Of a stretch of DNA of 64,000 bases, positions 61,564 through 64,000 are shown one piece after another. The notes beneath the pieces are model-generated. The model was not told the DNA's origin. It ran no database searches and saw only the letters and a list, made by a program, of their open reading frames with translations. Origin of the DNA: Bin75 sp965200435. Its GTDB lineage: Bacteria > Nitrospirota > Nitrospiria > Nitrospirales > UBA8639. The position numbers were made by a program, and so were the translations under genes. The stretch lies in NCBI GenBank assembly GCA_965200435.1, contig OZ241337.1, positions 2,356,001 to 2,420,000 of the forward strand. The letters are read 5' to 3'. Every line of letters starts with the position of its first letter. Position 1 is the stretch's first letter.

Positions 61564-64000
61564 GTGCAAGCACCGCGGCAATGTGTCCGCCGCGGTCTTC
61601 GCCCCCACCCGGTCGGCCTCTGGCTGTTCTGTACCCTGACGCTGCTGGCGTTCACCTCGCCGGCCAGCGCCCAGAGCAATAACCCGACGATCGTCTTCTC
61701 CAAGACGAGTTCGACCTTTGCGGAGAACGGCTGGGACTCCTATACCATCAAGCTGTCGGCCGACCCCGGCACTCCCGAGGGGTCGAACTCCGTCCAGGTC
61801 ACCTTTGACAGTGTGTCCGTCCTCAAGTTCGATTACGACAGCACCCGGCTCGTCGGGAAGTACCTGCCCGGTCCGTACATCGCGTTCGACTCGACGAACT
61901 GGAACACGCCGGTCACGATCGTCCTGAGGGGGATCGACGACGGCAAGGAGGGTTCGCCCGGCGAAGTGACCTTCAATCACTACCTGCTGAGTCCCACCTC
62001 CGAGCAGTGGGACCACGTGGCGTTCTCCGTCACCATCACTGAGGCGACAGAGGATCCCCCGGAGACTCCCGCGCCCGTCATCAGGCCGGACTTCGTGTTC
62101 TCCAAGGGTTCCCTGAGAGTCACCGAAGACGGTCAGGTTTCCTACACGATGAAGCTGACCGCCGACCCGGCCGAGGGGAGAGACCCGAGCTGGACCTACT
62201 ACGTCTCGGTCTCGGTCCAGGCGGCGCCTCCGAATCCGGCCGAGGTGCAGTCCGGGAGCAATCGGGGGACGAGCATCCGGGTCCCGATCAACTCGACCAA
62301 CTGGAACACGCCGCACACGATCACCGTGCACGGTCTGGACGACGGTGATCTGGGCACGAATGCCCGGGCGGCGAAAGTCTACCACCGGCTGGACACCGAT
62401 GGCGACGGGAACGATTTCATTCAGGAGGCGGACCTTCCGCTCACAGTTACCGAAACCAGGCAGGTCGTCCGGGTCGACGAGTTCAGCCCGCCCCGGGCGA
62501 CGCTGCCGGAGAGCGGCGTGCTGGAAGACGGCGCCGCGGCGCAGCTCAAGTTCTGGCTGAAGCCCTCGCACGTGATCCCGCTCTCATCCCAGCTCACCGT
62601 CATCGTCGCCACCTCCGACGACACTGTGGCTGCGCTGTCCAAGACGCAATTCACTTTCGACTCGGAGAACTGGAAAACGCCGCAAGAGGTGCGGGTGACG
62701 CCGGTGGACGACGAGGTGGACAACTCGGAGGACCGCACCGCCGACATCACGTTCAGCATCAGCCGCAGCGATGGCGGCGGTCACTACAAAAACGCCAAGC
62801 TGCCGGAAACGATCACCTTCACCGCGGAGGACGATGACGAGAAGTCCGTGAGCCTGGACGGCGAGTCCTCGTTCACGCTGAACGAGGTGGACGGATCGGA
62901 TACCTACACCGTGCAACTGGCGACCGAGCCGACCGGCGACGTCAAGGTGACGGTTGCCTCCAGCGACACAGGCGTCGTCACCGCGGCGCCGGCGGAGATC
63001 ACCTTCACGGACGAGGACTGGGACAGCGCGCAGACCGTCACGCTGACCGCGGTGGACAACGACGTGGACGAGACGGCCGGCTCCACCACGGCCACGATTT
63101 CGCACACCGCCAGTGGCGCAGACTACGAAGGCGTGACGGGTTCCACGTTGTCCGTGACCCGTACCAACGACGACGACGTTAAGGGCCTCGTGTCCTTGCT
63201 GGACCACATCGAGGACGCGATCCTCAAGATCGACGAGGGCGGCACGGCGGACTACACGCTGAAGCTCAACTCCGAGCCCACCGAGAATGTCACCGTCAGC
63301 GTCGCGCTCGGCCAGAACACGAGCGCGGACGCCACCGTGGCGCCGGCCTCACTCACCTTCACACCGGCCAACTGGAACACCGCGCAGACGGTCACGGTGA
63401 CCTCCGTCCGCGATAACATCGACAAGTCCCCGGGCGGCGGCAACGTCCAGATGAGCGCCTCGGGCGGCGGCTACAACGGCGAGACGGCCGCGATCAGTTT
63501 CTCGGTCAAGGACGTTGACAATTCGGGACTCACCCTGTCGGCCGCCACGATGTCGCTGACGGAAGGCGCCGCCGGCAAGACCTTCACGGCGGTGCTCACC
63601 AGCAAGCCGAATCGCGCCAGCAGCAAGATCAAGCTCAGATCGGATTCCGCTATCGTTACCGTGGCGCCGGCGGAGATCACCTTCACAGCGGACAACTGGA
63701 ATACCGTGCAGACGGTCACCGTCACCGCGGTGGACGACGAGGTGCGCAACGTCGGGGGCGAAACCGTGACCGGCATCTCCTTTACGGCCGAGGGCTACTT
63801 CATCCCGTCGCTGCGCGTACCCAGCTTCGAAGTGACCGTCACCGAAGACGACTCGCAAGGTCAGAACCACTACTACGTGCAACCTGACCTCGACGGGGTG
63901 GGCACCTTCAACGTCGAGCCCGATGCGGCATCGAAGACCGCCAAAATCGTCGTCTTTCGCCGTAACAAGGACGACCCCAACGAATCGATCGCCATCACCC
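61564..64000 (+). CDS. Large repetitive secreted surface protein (Calx-beta-like repeats), partial at the window edge
   Basis: An open frame from a GTG at 61564 to the window end (over 810 codons, no stop). The N-terminus is a Sec signal peptide ending 'LLAFTSPASA' before 'QSNNPTIVFSK'. At least six ~95-residue beta-sandwich repeats follow, each ending in the pattern 'ITFT..NWNTAQTVTVTAVDD' (variants at about residues 100, 235, 370, 480, 600 and 705). These resemble Calx-beta/cadherin-like modules of giant adhesins. GAGGA lies about 11 bases upstream of the GTG. Codon use is strongly biased to C/G at third positions, unlike the rest of the window. Function is probably surface adhesion or matrix formation; the C-terminal anchor is not visible. 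Confidence 0.75.
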   Translation, partial: MQAPRQCVRRGLRPHPVGLWLFCTLTLLAFTSPASAQSNNPTIVFSKTSSTFAENGWDSYTIKLSADPGTPEGSNSVQVTFDSVSVLKFDYDSTRLVGKYLPGPYIAFDSTNWNTPVTIVLRGIDDGKEGSPGEVTFNHYLLSPTSEQWDHVAFSVTITEATEDPPETPAPVIRPDFVFSKGSLRVTEDGQVSYTMKLTADPAEGRDPSWTYYVSVSVQAAPPNPAEVQSGSNRGTSIRVPINSTNWNTPHTITVHGLDDGDLGTNARAAKVYHRLDTDGDGNDFIQEADLPLTVTETRQVVRVDEFSPPRATLPESGVLEDGAAAQLKFWLKPSHVIPLSSQLTVIVATSDDTVAALSKTQFTFDSENWKTPQEVRVTPVDDEVDNSEDRTADITFSISRSDGGGHYKNAKLPETITFTAEDDDEKSVSLDGESSFTLNEVDGSDTYTVQLATEPTGDVKVTVASSDTGVVTAAPAEITFTDEDWDSAQTVTLTAVDNDVDETAGSTTATISHTASGADYEGVTGSTLSVTRTNDDDVKGLVSLLDHIEDAILKIDEGGTADYTLKLNSEPTENVTVSVALGQNTSADATVAPASLTFTPANWNTAQTVTVTSVRDNIDKSPGGGNVQMSASGGGYNGETAAISFSVKDVDNSGLTLSAATMSLTEGAAGKTFTAVLTSKPNRASSKIKLRSDSAIVTVAPAEITFTADNWNTVQTVTVTAVDDEVRNVGGETVTGISFTAEGYFIPSLRVPSFEVTVTEDDSQGQNHYYVQPDLDGVGTFNVEPDAASKTAKIVVFRRNKDDPNESIAIT

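Noticed and set aside
61543..63882. Long minus-strand frames opposite the surface protein
   Set aside because: They arise from the GC-biased third positions of the plus-strand repeats; low-complexity Arg/Val/Gly content and no family resemblance.

Overview
The window reads as a chromosomal segment of a Gram-negative (diderm) bacterium. It has several lipobox lipoproteins, three outer-membrane beta-barrel loci, Tat and Sec signal peptides and standard bacterial housekeeping genes. The mix of a chlorite-dismutase-family protein, NHL and YCF48-type beta-propellers, IPT/TIG proteins and a Tat sulfite-oxidase-like enzyme suggests a Nitrospirota (Nitrospira-like) genome. That placement is an impression from gene content only; no phylogenetic computation was possible.

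Layout. 0-9 kb: a PRMT-like methyltransferase, two tandem coiled-coil lipoproteins, a broken IS copy, a lipoprotein, apbE, a Spy/CpxP-like periplasmic protein, a PHP phosphoesterase and a FolB-methyltransferase fusion. 9-17 kb: a divergent ProA-like protein lacking the catalytic cysteine, a methyltransferase, a tRNA with anticodon CAU, two hypothetical proteins, a membrane protein, a chlorite-dismutase/HemQ-family protein and a secreted protein. 17-31 kb: an outer-membrane barrel, then cinA-thpR-recA-alaS-mltG-ridA-like, a HEAT-repeat protein, a barrel pseudogene, a translationally coupled secreted pair (IPT protein with repeated CysCys motifs plus a seven-bladed YCF48-like propeller), and rsmE. 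31-41 kb (minus strand): grpE-dnaK-dnaJ-rsmE and valS-nadC-birA-coaX, with a second IS copy immediately 5' of valS. 41-49 kb: a tiny basic protein, a HAD hydrolase, an AT-rich island with an AAA ATPase, a large two-propeller NHL protein, a DUF3883-type gene split by an in-frame stop, and a coiled-coil protein made of ten 11-residue repeats. 49-56 kb: guaB-guaA, a HIT protein carrying the relic of an HNH domain, rluB-type pseudouridine synthase and aspS. 56-64 kb: an orphan DNA methyltransferase, a Tat sulfite-oxidase-like lipoprotein, a YCF48-like lipoprotein, another barrel, and at the right edge a repetitive Calx-beta-like surface protein in markedly GC-richer sequence.

The most distinctive feature is the density of small non-autonomous repeats between genes. 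One family (seven full copies of about 148 bp plus a fragment) has ends TA-RGGAACCTCTGAT and mirror image. In three places the flanking TA plus the first element base forms the stop codon (TAA or TAG) of the neighbouring gene. A second family (four copies, about 75-125 bp) occurs alone or inside miniature derivatives of the same IS481-like element that is present twice in full length. The two full IS copies each carry a different frameshift, so neither encodes an intact transposase although together they define one. Several REP-like hairpins are also scattered through the spacers.

Functionally the window combines translation (valS, alaS, aspS, rsmE, rluB, tRNA), protein folding (grpE-dnaK-dnaJ), cofactor synthesis and transfer (coaX, nadC, birA, apbE, folB), purine synthesis (guaB-guaA) and DNA repair (recA), interleaved with lineage-specific envelope proteins whose roles cannot be read from sequence alone.
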